Assembly: GCA_020026375.1 (NCBI GenBank)
Contig: JAHHQN010000011.1
Location: forward strand, 1 to 64,000
Direction of reading: 5' to 3'
Source of the DNA: Alistipes sp.
GTDB lineage: Bacteria > Bacteroidota > Bacteroidia > Bacteroidales > Rikenellaceae
Length of the DNA: 64,000 bases
Part shown: positions 1 through 8,334 of the stretch, in pieces
Position numbering within the stretch: position 1 is the stretch's first letter
Layout: each line of letters begins with the position of its first letter
Made by a program: the position numbers and the translations under genes
Notes under the pieces: generated by a model
What the model was told of the DNA's origin: nothing
Database searches by the model: none
What the model saw: the letters and a program-made list of their open reading frames with translations, nothing else

Positions 1-24
1 AAAACGATAAAAATACAGAATACC

Positions 25-687
25 ATGAATGTAAAGATTGCCGAGGACTGGAAGGAGTTGCTGGCTCCCGAGTTCGAAAAGCCCTATTTCAAGACGCTGA
101 CCGACTTTGTGAAGGAGGAGTACGCCACCCAACAGATTTTTCCCCGTGGCAGCAACATCTTCCGCGCCTTCGACAAATGCCCCGTCGAGAAACTCAAGGT
201 CGTAATCATCGGTCAGGACCCCTACCACGGTGAGGGACAGGCCAACGGACTCTGCTTCTCGGTGGCGGACGGCGTACCCTTTCCGCCCTCGCTGAAGAAT
301 ATCTTTCAGGAAATCAACACCGACACCGGTGCGCAGATTCCCACCTCGGGCAACCTCGACCGCTGGGCCGAGCAGGGCGTGCTGCTGCTCAACTCCGTGC
401 TCACCGTGCGTGCGCACATGGCCGCCTCACACGCCAACCACGGCTGGGAGCAGTTCACCGATGCCGTGGTGCGCGCCATCGCCGAACGCAAGGAGGGCAT
501 CGTCTACATGTTGTGGGGCAGCTACGCACAGCGCAAAGGCGCCATCGCCGACCCGCAGCGCAACTTTATCCTCAAGGCCGTACACCCCTCGCCCCTCTCG
601 GCATACAGAGGGTTCTTCGGTTGCAGGCATTTTTCAAAGGCCAACGAATACTTGCAGAGTATTGGTAAAGAGCCTATTGTCTGGTAA
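25..687 (+). CDS. ung: Uracil-DNA glycosylase (family 1)
   Basis: Removes uracil from DNA to start base-excision repair in the cytoplasm. The 220-residue protein has the family-1 water-activating motif GQDPYHGEGQ at residues 63-72 (catalytic Asp65) and the DNA-intercalation/His motif HPSPLSAYRGFFGCRHF near 187-203. It is full length, close to E. coli Ung. The last codons (IGKEPIVW then TAA) are repeated 205 bp downstream as a remnant reading IGKTPIVW then TAA, and the coding sequence at 621-646 forms an inverted repeat with 707-731 just past the stop. The start is the ATG at 25, preceded by an AT-rich leader; the region further upstream lies outside the window. Confidence 0.97.
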   Translation: MNVKIAEDWKELLAPEFEKPYFKTLTDFVKEEYATQQIFPRGSNIFRAFDKCPVEKLKVVIIGQDPYHGEGQANGLCFSVADGVPFPPSLKNIFQEINTDTGAQIPTSGNLDRWAEQGVLLLNSVLTVRAHMAASHANHGWEQFTDAVVRAIAERKEGIVYMLWGSYAQRKGAIADPQRNFILKAVHPSPLSAYRGFFGCRHFSKANEYLQSIGKEPIVW

Positions 688-1001
688 TCACGCTTCGGAG
701 TGTTCGCGTTGCCTTTGAAAAATCCCTGCGGGATATTCACATTTCCTTCTTTCTCGGCTCTGCCGAGAGATATCTTTATATTCCCCTCTTTCTCTCCCCT
801 TTGGAAAAGGGGAGATTCGCGCCTGCGGCGCAGGGATTACATGGGCCAACGAATATTTGCAAAGCATCGGAAAGACACCTATTGTCTGGTAATCACGCTT
901 CGGAGTGTTCGTGTTGCCTTTGAAAAATCCCTGCGGACCATCTTTATATTCCCCTCTTTCTCTCCCCTTTGGGAAAGGGGAGATTCGCGCCTGCGGCGCA
1001 G
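639..1001 (+). repeat. Tandem duplication of the ung 3' end and its downstream spacer
   Basis: Unit 1 begins at 639 inside ung and unit 2 at 844, with an offset of 205 bp. Unit 2 still encodes WANEYLQSIGKTPIVW followed by TAA at 890-892. Both units then share about 45 bp after the stop and a GGGGAGATTCGCGCCTGCGG segment (near 811-830 and 979-998). Unit 1 carries roughly 36 extra bases in the middle, which look like an internal duplicate of the T/C-rich stretch. Open frames here only translate the repeat and I do not call them genes. Confidence 0.85.
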
Positions 1002-1165
1002 AGCGGAAACCAACAAAAAAATAGGGAATACTCCTACCGAGCACACTGACAACCGCAGAGTGGAATGCGCAAAAAAATTTGTGGTTCGGAAAGAAGAACA
1101 GGTGAACAAAGGGCGGAAAATCGCCCCGCAGATTTTGCAATAAATTTAGAATGTCAATAACTTTA

Positions 1166-1189
1166 AAGTCCCTGCTTCGGCAGGGACTT
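1166..1189 (+). terminator. UUCG-capped hairpin, possible ung terminator
   Basis: A perfect 10-bp stem (AAGTCCCTGC / GCAGGGACTT) is closed by TTCG, a very stable tetraloop. It is followed by ATTGTTTG rather than a clean T-run, so termination is plausible but not canonical. Confidence 0.45.
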
Positions 1190-1692
1190 ATTGTTTGTCG
1201 ACGTGTGGACGACAACACCAGGCGGCAAATCACGCACCAAGAGAGGTAAAACACACCAAACAACAGTCAATCAAATAAATACACACCATCATCTCACCCC
1301 TCAACATGAACTGAAAAAACCTGCAAAACCGTGGTTTCAACCCCACTTATCAACATTTTCGGGGTATTTTGTTCGGGGTGTTCATAGTTGTAAACCGCCC
1401 ATAATTAGAGGATAAAGCGACAAATCGCCTCATCGAGTTATCAACACTTTTTACAGTGCATGTTCACAATGTTCATAACTCTGCGTGGTGTGCAGAACTC
1501 CCCTCCTCCATTGTTCACACATTGTCCACCCTTCGACCACGGCGGCCATCGAAAAAAATTGCGTCCTCTCCCCTCTCGCAAGAAAATTTACGGTCACCGT
1601 ATCATTTCACCCCTCCAAAAAAAATTTCAGATAAATTTTATTCATCTGCCCCACCTCAACCGCACGCCCCGAAAATATTTTTCCGCAAAAAA

Positions 1693-1723
1693 TTTTGAAG
1701 TCGGAAATATTTCGCTACATTTG
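1693..1723 (+). promoter_or_regulatory. Promoter of the ABC transporter operon
   Basis: A -33 element TTTTG (1693-1697) and a -7 element TACATTTG (1716-1723) are separated by 18 bp, matching the Bacteroidetes primary-sigma pattern TTTG/TAnnTTTG. Repeated CTA-rich words (TACTAC, TACTAA, CACTAA; 1729-1749) sit at the expected transcription start and are candidate binding sites for the GntR regulator encoded in the operon. Confidence 0.65.
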
Positions 1724-1775
1724 CAGTGTACTACAATACTAACACACTAATAAATTTCAAAAAACAATACCGCGC

Positions 1776-1792
1776 GGTGAGGAGTCCTCACC
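1776..1792. promoter_or_regulatory. 17-bp perfect palindrome in the ABC operon leader
   Basis: GGTGAGGA and TCCTCACC flank a single G, within the transcribed leader 25 bp before the ATG. It could be an operator or an RNA hairpin near the ribosome-binding region; nothing in the sequence decides between these. Confidence 0.4.
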
Positions 1793-1816
1793 CGACCGCA
1801 CTAAAAATTCACGACC

Positions 1817-2647
1817 ATGATTACCATCAACCATCTCAACTACGGCTACTCCCGTAAAACAAAGGTCTTCGACGACTTCTCGCTGACCCTTGCCCCCGGT
1901 CATATCCACGGTCTGCTGGGTTGCAACGGCGTGGGCAAAAGCACCCTGCTCAAACTGCTCTGCGGCGCACTCACCCCCCAAAGCGGCGAAATCTCCATCG
2001 ACGGCTTCACACCGCGCGACCGTCGCGTAGATTTTCTGAGCAACATGATGATTCTCCCCGAAGAGATGCTTCTTCCGGCCGTCTCCATCGCCACCTACGC
2101 CAAGCTGACCGCCCCCTTCTACCCCAAATTCTCGTGGGACGACTTCCACAACCATTGCCGCGCGCTGGAAATCGACGAACACCGCTCGATGAGCGCCTTC
2201 TCCATGGGACTCAAGAAACGCGCCTACATCGCCTTCGCACTGGCCTGCAACACCGACTACCTCTTCATGGACGAGCCGACCAACGGTCTCGACATTCCCT
2301 CGAAGAGTATCCTGCGCCGTCTGCTGGCCTCGGTGGCCACCGACGAGAAGACCATCGTCATCTCCACCCATCAGGTCAGAGACATCGACACGCTGATTGA
2401 CAATGTGGTCATCTGCGACACCCACGGTCTTGTGCTGAGCGCCGCGACCGATGCCCTGTGCCGCCACTTCGTCTTCGGCAAGACCCTCCCCGACGAGGAG
2501 CCGCTCTACACCGAGACCACCCCCATGGGCAACATTTCACTGACACCCAACACATCGGGACGCGAGACCCTGCCCAACATCGAGCTGCTCTTCAATGCCA
2601 CGCTCCAACACCGCGAGGCCATCAACCGCATTCTGACACACGAATAA
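1817..2647 (+). CDS. ABC transporter ATP-binding protein
   Basis: Cytoplasmic ATPase of an ABC exporter-type complex. Walker A GCNGVGKST lies at residues 35-43, a degenerate signature (FSMGLKKR) near 128-135, Walker B YLFMDEPTNGLD near 149-160 and the switch His in STHQ near 183. Its 276 residues fit a single nucleotide-binding domain with a short C-terminal extension. It is first in an operon with a membrane protein (15 bp gap), a YtrA-type GntR regulator and a small membrane protein. This order resembles stress- or antibiotic-responsive ABC operons such as ytr of Bacillus, but the substrate is unknown. Confidence 0.9.
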   Translation: MITINHLNYGYSRKTKVFDDFSLTLAPGHIHGLLGCNGVGKSTLLKLLCGALTPQSGEISIDGFTPRDRRVDFLSNMMILPEEMLLPAVSIATYAKLTAPFYPKFSWDDFHNHCRALEIDEHRSMSAFSMGLKKRAYIAFALACNTDYLFMDEPTNGLDIPSKSILRRLLASVATDEKTIVISTHQVRDIDTLIDNVVICDTHGLVLSAATDALCRHFVFGKTLPDEEPLYTETTPMGNISLTPNTSGRETLPNIELLFNATLQHREAINRILTHE

Positions 2648-2662
2648 AAAACACCACAGACC

Positions 2663-3433
2663 ATGAATACCTCATTCTCGTTGCAAAGAGTCGCACTGCT
2701 CTTCCGCAAGTTCTACACCGAGCGGAGAAACATCACCCTTTTGGGTTACTTCATCGTGCTGGCCGTCTCCGCCATAAATGCCTATTCCGCCACACCCGCA
2801 GTTCTGGACGACCAAATCCACTATTTCTTCTACAGTACCGCCACGGCCCTCTACATGGCATGGATTACCGGCGCCACCATCGCCACCACCTACTACCACC
2901 GCAACCGTCTGACCCGACTCGGGGCCATCACCCTTCCGGCCACCGTGGGCGAGAAATACACCTTCGTGTGGTTGCGCTCGCTGCCCGTGGCCACTGTGGA
3001 GTTCCTGCTGCTCATCTTCTTTGTGGCAGGGTGCAACAACCTGTTCAACCCCGCCAAAATCTCTCCCATGGTGCTGGTCACCGAGATTCTCGACAGCAAA
3101 GACTACATCGGCATGTTCCTGTTCCAATCCTTCCTGATGCTGGTACTCACCTACCGCCACCGTCAGACCACCGGCTGGCAGACCGTCGCACAAGTGGCCA
3201 TGGGCATACTGATTTACATGGCGTTCACGTTTCTCAACACGGCATCGGTCAACGGAGTGTATTTCCTGTTCATGAACGGCACCATCTGCTCCACGACCGG
3301 AGACACCACCTCACTGGAGGTTGTGAGTTCGATGCCCGATGCCGATATATGGGCCAACTGTTTTTGGGTATTCGCCACCCTGTTCCTGTGGGCGGCCACT
3401 TATTTCAGATATAAAGAGGAGGAGGCACAATAA
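2663..3433 (+). CDS. ABC transporter membrane subunit (putative)
   Basis: A 256-residue protein with about six hydrophobic segments: LGYFIVLAVSAINAYSA near residue 25, then segments near 57, 103, 150, 190 and a C-terminal WVFATLFLWAATYF. It has no soluble domain. Position directly after the ATPase and before the regulator indicates that it is the transmembrane partner. Its stop codon overlaps the regulator's start (TAATG), which suggests translational coupling. I cannot assign a substrate. Confidence 0.75.
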   Translation: MNTSFSLQRVALLFRKFYTERRNITLLGYFIVLAVSAINAYSATPAVLDDQIHYFFYSTATALYMAWITGATIATTYYHRNRLTRLGAITLPATVGEKYTFVWLRSLPVATVEFLLLIFFVAGCNNLFNPAKISPMVLVTEILDSKDYIGMFLFQSFLMLVLTYRHRQTTGWQTVAQVAMGILIYMAFTFLNTASVNGVYFLFMNGTICSTTGDTTSLEVVSSMPDADIWANCFWVFATLFLWAATYFRYKEEEAQ

Positions 3434-3807
3434 TGGAGTACAACGACAACCAACCGATCTGGTTACAGATTTATGACCTCATGTGCGCACGCATCGCCGA
3501 GGGCAAATACCCCGCAGGAGAGCGCATACCCTCCATACGCGAGCTGGCGGTGGAGATGCAGGTCAACCCCAACACCATAGTGAGGGTCTACGAACGCATG
3601 GAGGGCGACAAGATGATTGCCAACCGCCGCGGCGTGGGCTACTTCACCACCGACACCGCACTCACCACCATCAACGAGGTGTGGCGCAAGGAGTTTATCG
3701 ACAACGATGTCCCCCAATTTATCCAGCGCATGGAGCAGTTCGGGGTCGGCATCGAGGAGTTCAACCGTCTTTATCAAAACATCATCAACCATGAAAACAA
3801 GCACTAA
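3433..3807 (+). CDS. GntR-family transcriptional regulator, YtrA subfamily
   Basis: A 124-residue regulator. The N-terminal winged helix (QPIWLQIYDLMCARIAEGKYPAGERIPSIRELAVEMQVNPNTIVRVYERME) is typical GntR, and the short C-terminal tail of about 45 residues with no effector domain places it in the YtrA group. Such proteins usually repress their own ABC operon. The CTA-rich repeats at the operon promoter and the palindrome at 1776-1792 are the natural candidate sites. It overlaps its upstream neighbour by one base and its downstream neighbour by 17. Confidence 0.88.
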   Translation: MEYNDNQPIWLQIYDLMCARIAEGKYPAGERIPSIRELAVEMQVNPNTIVRVYERMEGDKMIANRRGVGYFTTDTALTTINEVWRKEFIDNDVPQFIQRMEQFGVGIEEFNRLYQNIINHENKH

Positions 3808-4174
3808 AATCACCCTCATACCCATCATCATACTGGTCGTCATCACCCTTGTGTTCGCCGTCAGGGGCTACCGCTACCAGACCATGATGCGCAAGACCAC
3901 CTACGCCACCATCGTTGCACAGCTCGACACCACGATTATCCGCACACTGATTGTCGACAGCGAGCAACCCTGCTGGCTCAACAGCAATCACCACAAGACC
4001 TATCGCCAGCGGCTCTCCCTGCGCGAGAACAGCTACCATACCGACTACTCCATCGCGGTGAAGGGCGACACGCTCTGCATCACGGGCAATGTGGGGGTCA
4101 CCTTCTACTCCGACAGCGTGCAGCACTTCATTCTCAACGGCAAGGAGCGCATCGGATTGACAGACTACCTCTGA
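3791..4174 (+). CDS. Small membrane-anchored protein of unknown function
   Basis: I do not recognise a family. The start chosen is ATG 3791 (MKTSTKITLIPIIILVVITLVFAV), because it gives an N-terminal signal anchor followed by about 100 residues of presumably periplasmic domain. Longer upstream starts in this frame would translate the regulator gene in the wrong frame. Length is 127 residues. It overlaps the end of the GntR gene by 17 bp, so it is almost certainly translated as the fourth member of the operon. Confidence 0.65.
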   Translation: MKTSTKITLIPIIILVVITLVFAVRGYRYQTMMRKTTYATIVAQLDTTIIRTLIVDSEQPCWLNSNHHKTYRQRLSLRENSYHTDYSIAVKGDTLCITGNVGVTFYSDSVQHFILNGKERIGLTDYL

Positions 4175-4202
4175 CAAAGTCCCCCCGCCATAAGCATCTC
4201 TT

Positions 4203-4239
4203 CCCCCTCATCGCACATCGGTGACGGGGGATTTTTTTT
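4203..4239 (+). terminator. Terminator of the ABC operon
   Basis: A G/C-rich imperfect stem (CCCCCTCATCG / CGGTGACGGGGG) is followed by a run of eight T, 28 bp after the last stop codon of the operon. Confidence 0.8.
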
Positions 4240-4293
4240 GCATCAGCACATCAGCTTTCCGACAGACCCCCTCTCACCGCCCTGCGGCATGCA

Positions 4294-4332
4294 CAAAAAA
4301 AATCACCCGAAACACTTTCATGTTTCGGGTGA
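4294..4332 (-). terminator. Terminator of rpoD
   Basis: Read on the minus strand, TCACCCGAAACA and TGTTTCGGGTGA form a 12-bp stem with a short loop, followed by a run of T (A-run 4294-4302 on plus). Confidence 0.85.
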
Positions 4333-4368
4333 TCCAATATCTCATTAACCTTGTTCGTACCGTGGGAA

Positions 4369-5229
4369 TTATCCGAGGTACGATTTCAATAACTTCGAAC
4401 GCGACGAGTGGCGGAGTCTCCGTATGGCCTTCTCCTTGATCTGACGCACACGCTCGCGGGTCAGGTCGAACTTCTCGCCGATTTCCTCCAGCGTCATCTC
4501 CGAGCAACCGATGCCGAAGAAGTAACGGATAATGTCACGCTCACGCTCGGTGAGGGTCTCCAACGCACGGTCGACCTCAGTGGCCAGCGACTCGTTGATC
4601 AGGCCGCGGTCGGCGTTGGGCGAGTCGGTATTGACCAGCACGTCGAGCAGAGAGTTGTCCTCGCCGTCGGCGAAAGGTGCATCGACCGACACATGGCGGC
4701 CGGCCACACGCAGCGTGTCGGTCACCTTCTCCTTGGGCAGCTCCAGCTCCGAAGCCAGCTCCTCGGGCGACGGGGTACGCTCATGCTCCTGCTCGAAACG
4801 TGCAAAAGCCTTGTTGATTTTGTTCAGCGAACCCACCTGGTTCAACGGCAGACGTACAATACGCGACTGCTCGGCCAGAGCCTGAAGAATCGACTGACGA
4901 ATCCACCACACGGCGTAGGAGATGAACTTGAAACCACGGGTCTCATCGAATTTCTCGGCTGCCTTGATCAGACCGAGGTTACCCTCGTTAATCAAGTCAG
5001 GGAGACTCAGACCCTGATTCTGGTACTGCTTGGCCACCGAGACCACGAAACGCAGGTTGGCTTTGGTGAGTTTCTCCAACGCTTCCTGGTCGCCTTTACG
5101 GATTCTCTGGGCGAGTTCTACTTCCTCTTCAACGGTGATAAGTTCCTCCTTACCAATCTCCTGCAAGTACTTGTCCAACGACTGGCTCTCACGATTGGTG
5201 ATGGATTTAGTAATCTTTAACTGACGCAT
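4369..5229 (-). CDS. rpoD: Primary RNA polymerase sigma factor (sigma-70, Bacteroidetes type)
   Basis: Directs RNA polymerase to housekeeping promoters. The 286-residue protein has the short N-terminus usual for Bacteroidetes primary sigma factors, with no long region 1.1. Region 1.2 (SLDKYLQEIGKEELIT) is followed by region 2 (LRFVVSVAKQYQNQGLSLPDLINEGNLGLIKAAEKFDETRGFKFISYAVWWIRQSI), region 3 and region 4.2 (LEEIGEKFDLTRERVRQIKEKAIRRLRH). The TAnnTTTG promoters across the window are what this sigma factor is known to read. It lies 61 bp upstream of the htrA stop on the same strand. Confidence 0.95.
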   Translation of the reverse strand: MRQLKITKSITNRESQSLDKYLQEIGKEELITVEEEVELAQRIRKGDQEALEKLTKANLRFVVSVAKQYQNQGLSLPDLINEGNLGLIKAAEKFDETRGFKFISYAVWWIRQSILQALAEQSRIVRLPLNQVGSLNKINKAFARFEQEHERTPSPEELASELELPKEKVTDTLRVAGRHVSVDAPFADGEDNSLLDVLVNTDSPNADRGLINESLATEVDRALETLTERERDIIRYFFGIGCSEMTLEEIGEKFDLTRERVRQIKEKAIRRLRHSSRSKLLKSYLG

Positions 5230-5290
5230 TTTCTACTATTTCTCCTTAAAAATAATCTCTCTTATCCTCATTCCGCCCACAAAAACTCTT

Positions 5291-6760
5291 CTACTCCACA
5301 AAGACGTAGCTTGCGCTTCTGCCGTTGGGATAGACACCGTCCATGGTCTCCATCCGTTCGGACATGCGGCGCAGATCGTCCAATGAATAAACCGGACGGT
5401 CGTTGATGTGGGTGATGACGAAACCTTCTCTCACCCTTGCTCTTGCGAGCAGACCTTCCTGCTTGACACCGATGACCTGCACACCGCCTCTTATCTCCAG
5501 CTGTCGGCACAGTTTCTCGCCTGCATCGCGGAATTTTCCGCCCAATGCCTCGATGATGTCGACACTCTCTTTTGACAAAAGTTCGGGCTTGTCGGCCTTA
5601 TTACGCAAAACGACATCGATTTGTTTCATTTTTCCGTCTCTTTTTACCGATAAAATTATCTTATCGGAGGGTTTGTGACGTGCAATGAGTTCCTGCACGG
5701 CTGCCGACGACGAAATTTTGTGTCCGTCGATGGCCACAATCACATCACCCTTGCGCACACCGGCCTCCGAAGCGGCACCGCCGTCGATGACCTGCGCCAC
5801 GTAGACACCGCCGATTTCGGTGATGCCCAGCTCCTTGCCCTCACGGTCGATGAAGTCCTGGTCGACAGGTGCGAAACGTATGCCGAGCAGTGCGCGCTGC
5901 ACCACACCGTACTCCTTGAGGTCCATGACCACCTTCTTGACAATCGACTCCGGCACGGCGAACGAATAGCCGATATAGCTGCCCGTCTGCGACTTGATGA
6001 GGGTGTTGATACCCACCAGCTCGCCACGCGCATTGACCAGCGCACCACCCGAATTGCCGGGGTTGACCACGGCATCGGTCTGAATGAACGATTCGATACG
6101 GAAGTCGTTGGGTATAGCACCCAAATTTCGTGCCTTGGCACTCACGATACCGGCCGTGATGGTCGACTGCAGGTCGAAGGGCGAACCGATGGCCAGCACC
6201 CACTCACCCAGACGCAGCGCGTCGGACGAACCGAAAGGCAGTGTGGGCAAATCCTCGGCCTCGACCTTGAGCAGAGCCACATCGGTGGCCGAGTCGCGGC
6301 CGATGAGACGCGCCTCGAAGGCACGTCCGTCGTTGAGTTTCACACGCAGTTTGGTGGCACCGTCGACCACATGGTTGTTGGTGACGATGTAGCCGTCCTG
6401 CGAGATGATGACACCCGAACCGCCGGCCTTGCGCTCGCGGTAGCGCGGCTCGTTGTCATAGCCCTGAGGGATACCGAAAAATTCGAGGAACGGATCGTAA
6501 CCGCGCTGCGGCACTTCGATCTGCTGCACGGCCTCGATGTTGACCACCGCCTTCACGGCATTCTCGGCCGCATAGGTCAGGTCGGGATACTTTCCCTCCT
6601 CATAAGCTGCGAAATGGGTACCCAGCTGGGGTGTACGTTCCACTTCGCGTTCTATATATTCGATTTGACGTTCCGAACTGTTTGCCACATACCATGAAGT
6701 GACTCCTCCGACAGCGGCAGAGAGTGACAATGCACCCAAAAATAAAAAAGCCTGTTTCAT
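5291..6760 (-). CDS. htrA: DegP/HtrA-family periplasmic serine protease
   Basis: Envelope quality-control protease/chaperone. An N-terminal signal or anchor (residues 1-25) precedes a trypsin-like domain with His in VTNNHVVDGA (about 129), Asp in RDSATDVALL (about 159) and Ser in NPGNSGGALV (about 236). A first PDZ domain (about 290-385, ending VIVAIDGHKISSSAAVQELI) and a second shorter one (about 405-485, GVQVIGVKQEGLLARARVREGFVITHIND) follow. Length is 489, normal for DegP/DegQ. No TAnnTTTG box is visible upstream, so an envelope-stress ECF promoter is possible (inference). Confidence 0.93.
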   Translation of the reverse strand: MKQAFLFLGALSLSAAVGGVTSWYVANSSERQIEYIEREVERTPQLGTHFAAYEEGKYPDLTYAAENAVKAVVNIEAVQQIEVPQRGYDPFLEFFGIPQGYDNEPRYRERKAGGSGVIISQDGYIVTNNHVVDGATKLRVKLNDGRAFEARLIGRDSATDVALLKVEAEDLPTLPFGSSDALRLGEWVLAIGSPFDLQSTITAGIVSAKARNLGAIPNDFRIESFIQTDAVVNPGNSGGALVNARGELVGINTLIKSQTGSYIGYSFAVPESIVKKVVMDLKEYGVVQRALLGIRFAPVDQDFIDREGKELGITEIGGVYVAQVIDGGAASEAGVRKGDVIVAIDGHKISSSAAVQELIARHKPSDKIILSVKRDGKMKQIDVVLRNKADKPELLSKESVDIIEALGGKFRDAGEKLCRQLEIRGGVQVIGVKQEGLLARARVREGFVITHINDRPVYSLDDLRRMSERMETMDGVYPNGRSASYVFVE

Positions 6761-6904
6761 AATAGTTAAAAAAGTTTCACTGTTTTTCTCATTATTCGTA
6801 GGCGATTTATTCCATAAGCATTACTGATTTTGAGAATAGAACGGCCGTCGGGGTGCATTTATTATAAAAATTGTCAACAATTTTCTCCCCGCCCCAAAAA
6901 ACAT

Positions 6905-6935
6905 CGGGGTGTCGCTCTGGCAAAGCGACACCCCG
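6905..6935 (-). terminator. Terminator of metK
   Basis: A perfect 12-bp stem (CGGGGTGTCGCT / AGCGACACCCCG) lies 26 bp past the metK stop. On the minus strand it is followed by ATGTTTTTTGG. Confidence 0.8.
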
Positions 6936-6961
6936 ACACGAAAAATATTTAATACTTGCTA

Positions 6962-8266
6962 CTACAGTCCAAACTCCTGCTTGATCAGCTCCACGGCATC
7001 GAGTTTCTCCCAGCCGAAGAACTCGACCTCCTTCTCCACTTCGTGGCCGTTCTCCCAGACTTTCTCCACACGGGTGTAGGGGCGGTTGCCGAAATGGCCG
7101 TAGGAAGCCGTCGCCTCGAAGATGGGGTTCTTCAGACCGAAACGCTTGACGATGGCCGCCGGGCGCAGGTCAAAGAGCTTCGAGATGCGGCGTGCAATCT
7201 CGCCGTCGGTCATACCCTCCAGTGCGGCGGGACGCTTCGAGCGGTAGGTGTCGACATACACCGACAGGGGCTGTGCGATACCGATGGCGTAGCTCAGCTC
7301 CACCAGCACCTCGTCGGCAACACCTGCAGCCACCATGTTCTTGGCGATGTGGCGTGCGGCATAGGCGGCCGAACGGTCGACCTTCGACGAATCCTTGCCC
7401 GAGAAGGCACCGCCACCGTGGGCGCCGCGACCTCCGTAGGTGTCGACAATAATCTTGCGGCCGGTCAGACCCGTGTCGCCGTGAGGACCTCCGATGACAA
7501 ACTTGCCCGTGGGGTTCACGTGGAGGATATACTCCTCGCCGATGAGGTCGGCCAGCTGGTCGTTGGCACGCTCCAGACGTGCCTTCACACGCGGAATGAG
7601 AATCGTGCGCACGTCCTCGCGGATTTTCTCCTGCATCATCTTCTCGGCCTCTTTCTCCGACAGACCCTCACCGGCCTTGATGAACTCGTCGTGCTGGGTC
7701 GACACCACGATGGTGTGGACACGGAGAGGTTTGTTGGTCTGCTCGTCGTACTCGATGGTCACCTGCGACTTCGAGTCGGGACGCAGATAGGTCATCACCT
7801 CGCCCTCGCGACGGATAACGGCCAGCTCCTTGAGAATCACATGGGAGAGAATCAGTGTGGCGGGCATGAACTCGCGGGTCTCGTTGCAGGCATAGCCGAA
7901 CATGATACCCTGGTCGCCGGCACCCTGCTCCTCCTCGGTCTCGCGCACCACACCCTGGTTGATGTCCGACGACTGCTCGTGGATAGCCGACAGGATACCG
8001 CACGAATTGGCGTCGAACTGATATTCACTCTTGTTGTAGCCGATGCGGTCGATGACACGACGCGCCACGCCCTGCACATCGACATAGGCGTTCGAGCGCA
8101 CCTCGCCTGCCACCACCACCAAACCTGTGGTGCAGAGGGTTTCGCATGCTACCTTCGAATTGTTGTCGCGACGCAGAAACTCATCGAGAATGGCGTCCGA
8201 AATCTGATCTGAAACTTTATCGGGGTGGCCCTCAGAGACCGACTCCGATGTAAACAAAAAGCCCAT
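6962..8266 (-). CDS. metK: S-adenosylmethionine synthetase
   Basis: Makes SAM from methionine and ATP. The start MGFLFTSESVSEGHPDKVSDQISDAILD carries the substrate-binding HPDK motif. GDQGIMFGYA (ATP-binding hexapeptide region) and GGGAFSGKDSSKVDRSAAYAARHIAKN are intact. Its 434 residues are longer than the E. coli enzyme (384), as I expect for Bacteroidetes. The gene is monocistronic, with its own promoter (8413-8444), a SAM-II aptamer in the leader (8335-8388) and a terminator, so its product represses its own synthesis. Confidence 0.97.
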   Translation of the reverse strand: MGFLFTSESVSEGHPDKVSDQISDAILDEFLRRDNNSKVACETLCTTGLVVVAGEVRSNAYVDVQGVARRVIDRIGYNKSEYQFDANSCGILSAIHEQSSDINQGVVRETEEEQGAGDQGIMFGYACNETREFMPATLILSHVILKELAVIRREGEVMTYLRPDSKSQVTIEYDEQTNKPLRVHTIVVSTQHDEFIKAGEGLSEKEAEKMMQEKIREDVRTILIPRVKARLERANDQLADLIGEEYILHVNPTGKFVIGGPHGDTGLTGRKIIVDTYGGRGAHGGGAFSGKDSSKVDRSAAYAARHIAKNMVAAGVADEVLVELSYAIGIAQPLSVYVDTYRSKRPAALEGMTDGEIARRISKLFDLRPAAIVKRFGLKNPIFEATASYGHFGNRPYTRVEKVWENGHEVEKEVEFFGWEKLDAVELIKQEFGL

Positions 8267-8334
8267 TATTATACATTATTTAGGGTTAAACAAACGTATA
8301 AAATGGGAAAAATTGGCTGCTTGAATAAAAAATT

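Larger units (their letters stand above)
688..1816. other. 1.1 kb non-coding region between ung and the ABC operon
   Basis: I find no convincing gene here. It holds the ung tail duplication (to about 1001), a UUCG-capped hairpin at 1166-1189, an AT-richer stretch with DnaA-box-like words between about 1204 and 1530, an A/T-rich block at about 1600-1700, and the promoter plus a palindrome just before the ABC transporter operon. Confidence 0.6.

Noticed and set aside
700..1143. A 147-codon plus-strand frame and a long minus-strand frame over the region after ung
   Set aside because: Both simply translate the tandem-repeat units (the same peptide-like string occurs twice in each), with no family similarity.
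5268..5510. Short minus-strand frame at the end of htrA
   Set aside because: It lies in another frame over the second PDZ domain of htrA and has no independent support.
8291..8298. Second metK promoter that would bypass the riboswitch
   Set aside because: The -7 word fits but no -33 element is visible at the right distance; kept only as a remark in the riboswitch finding.
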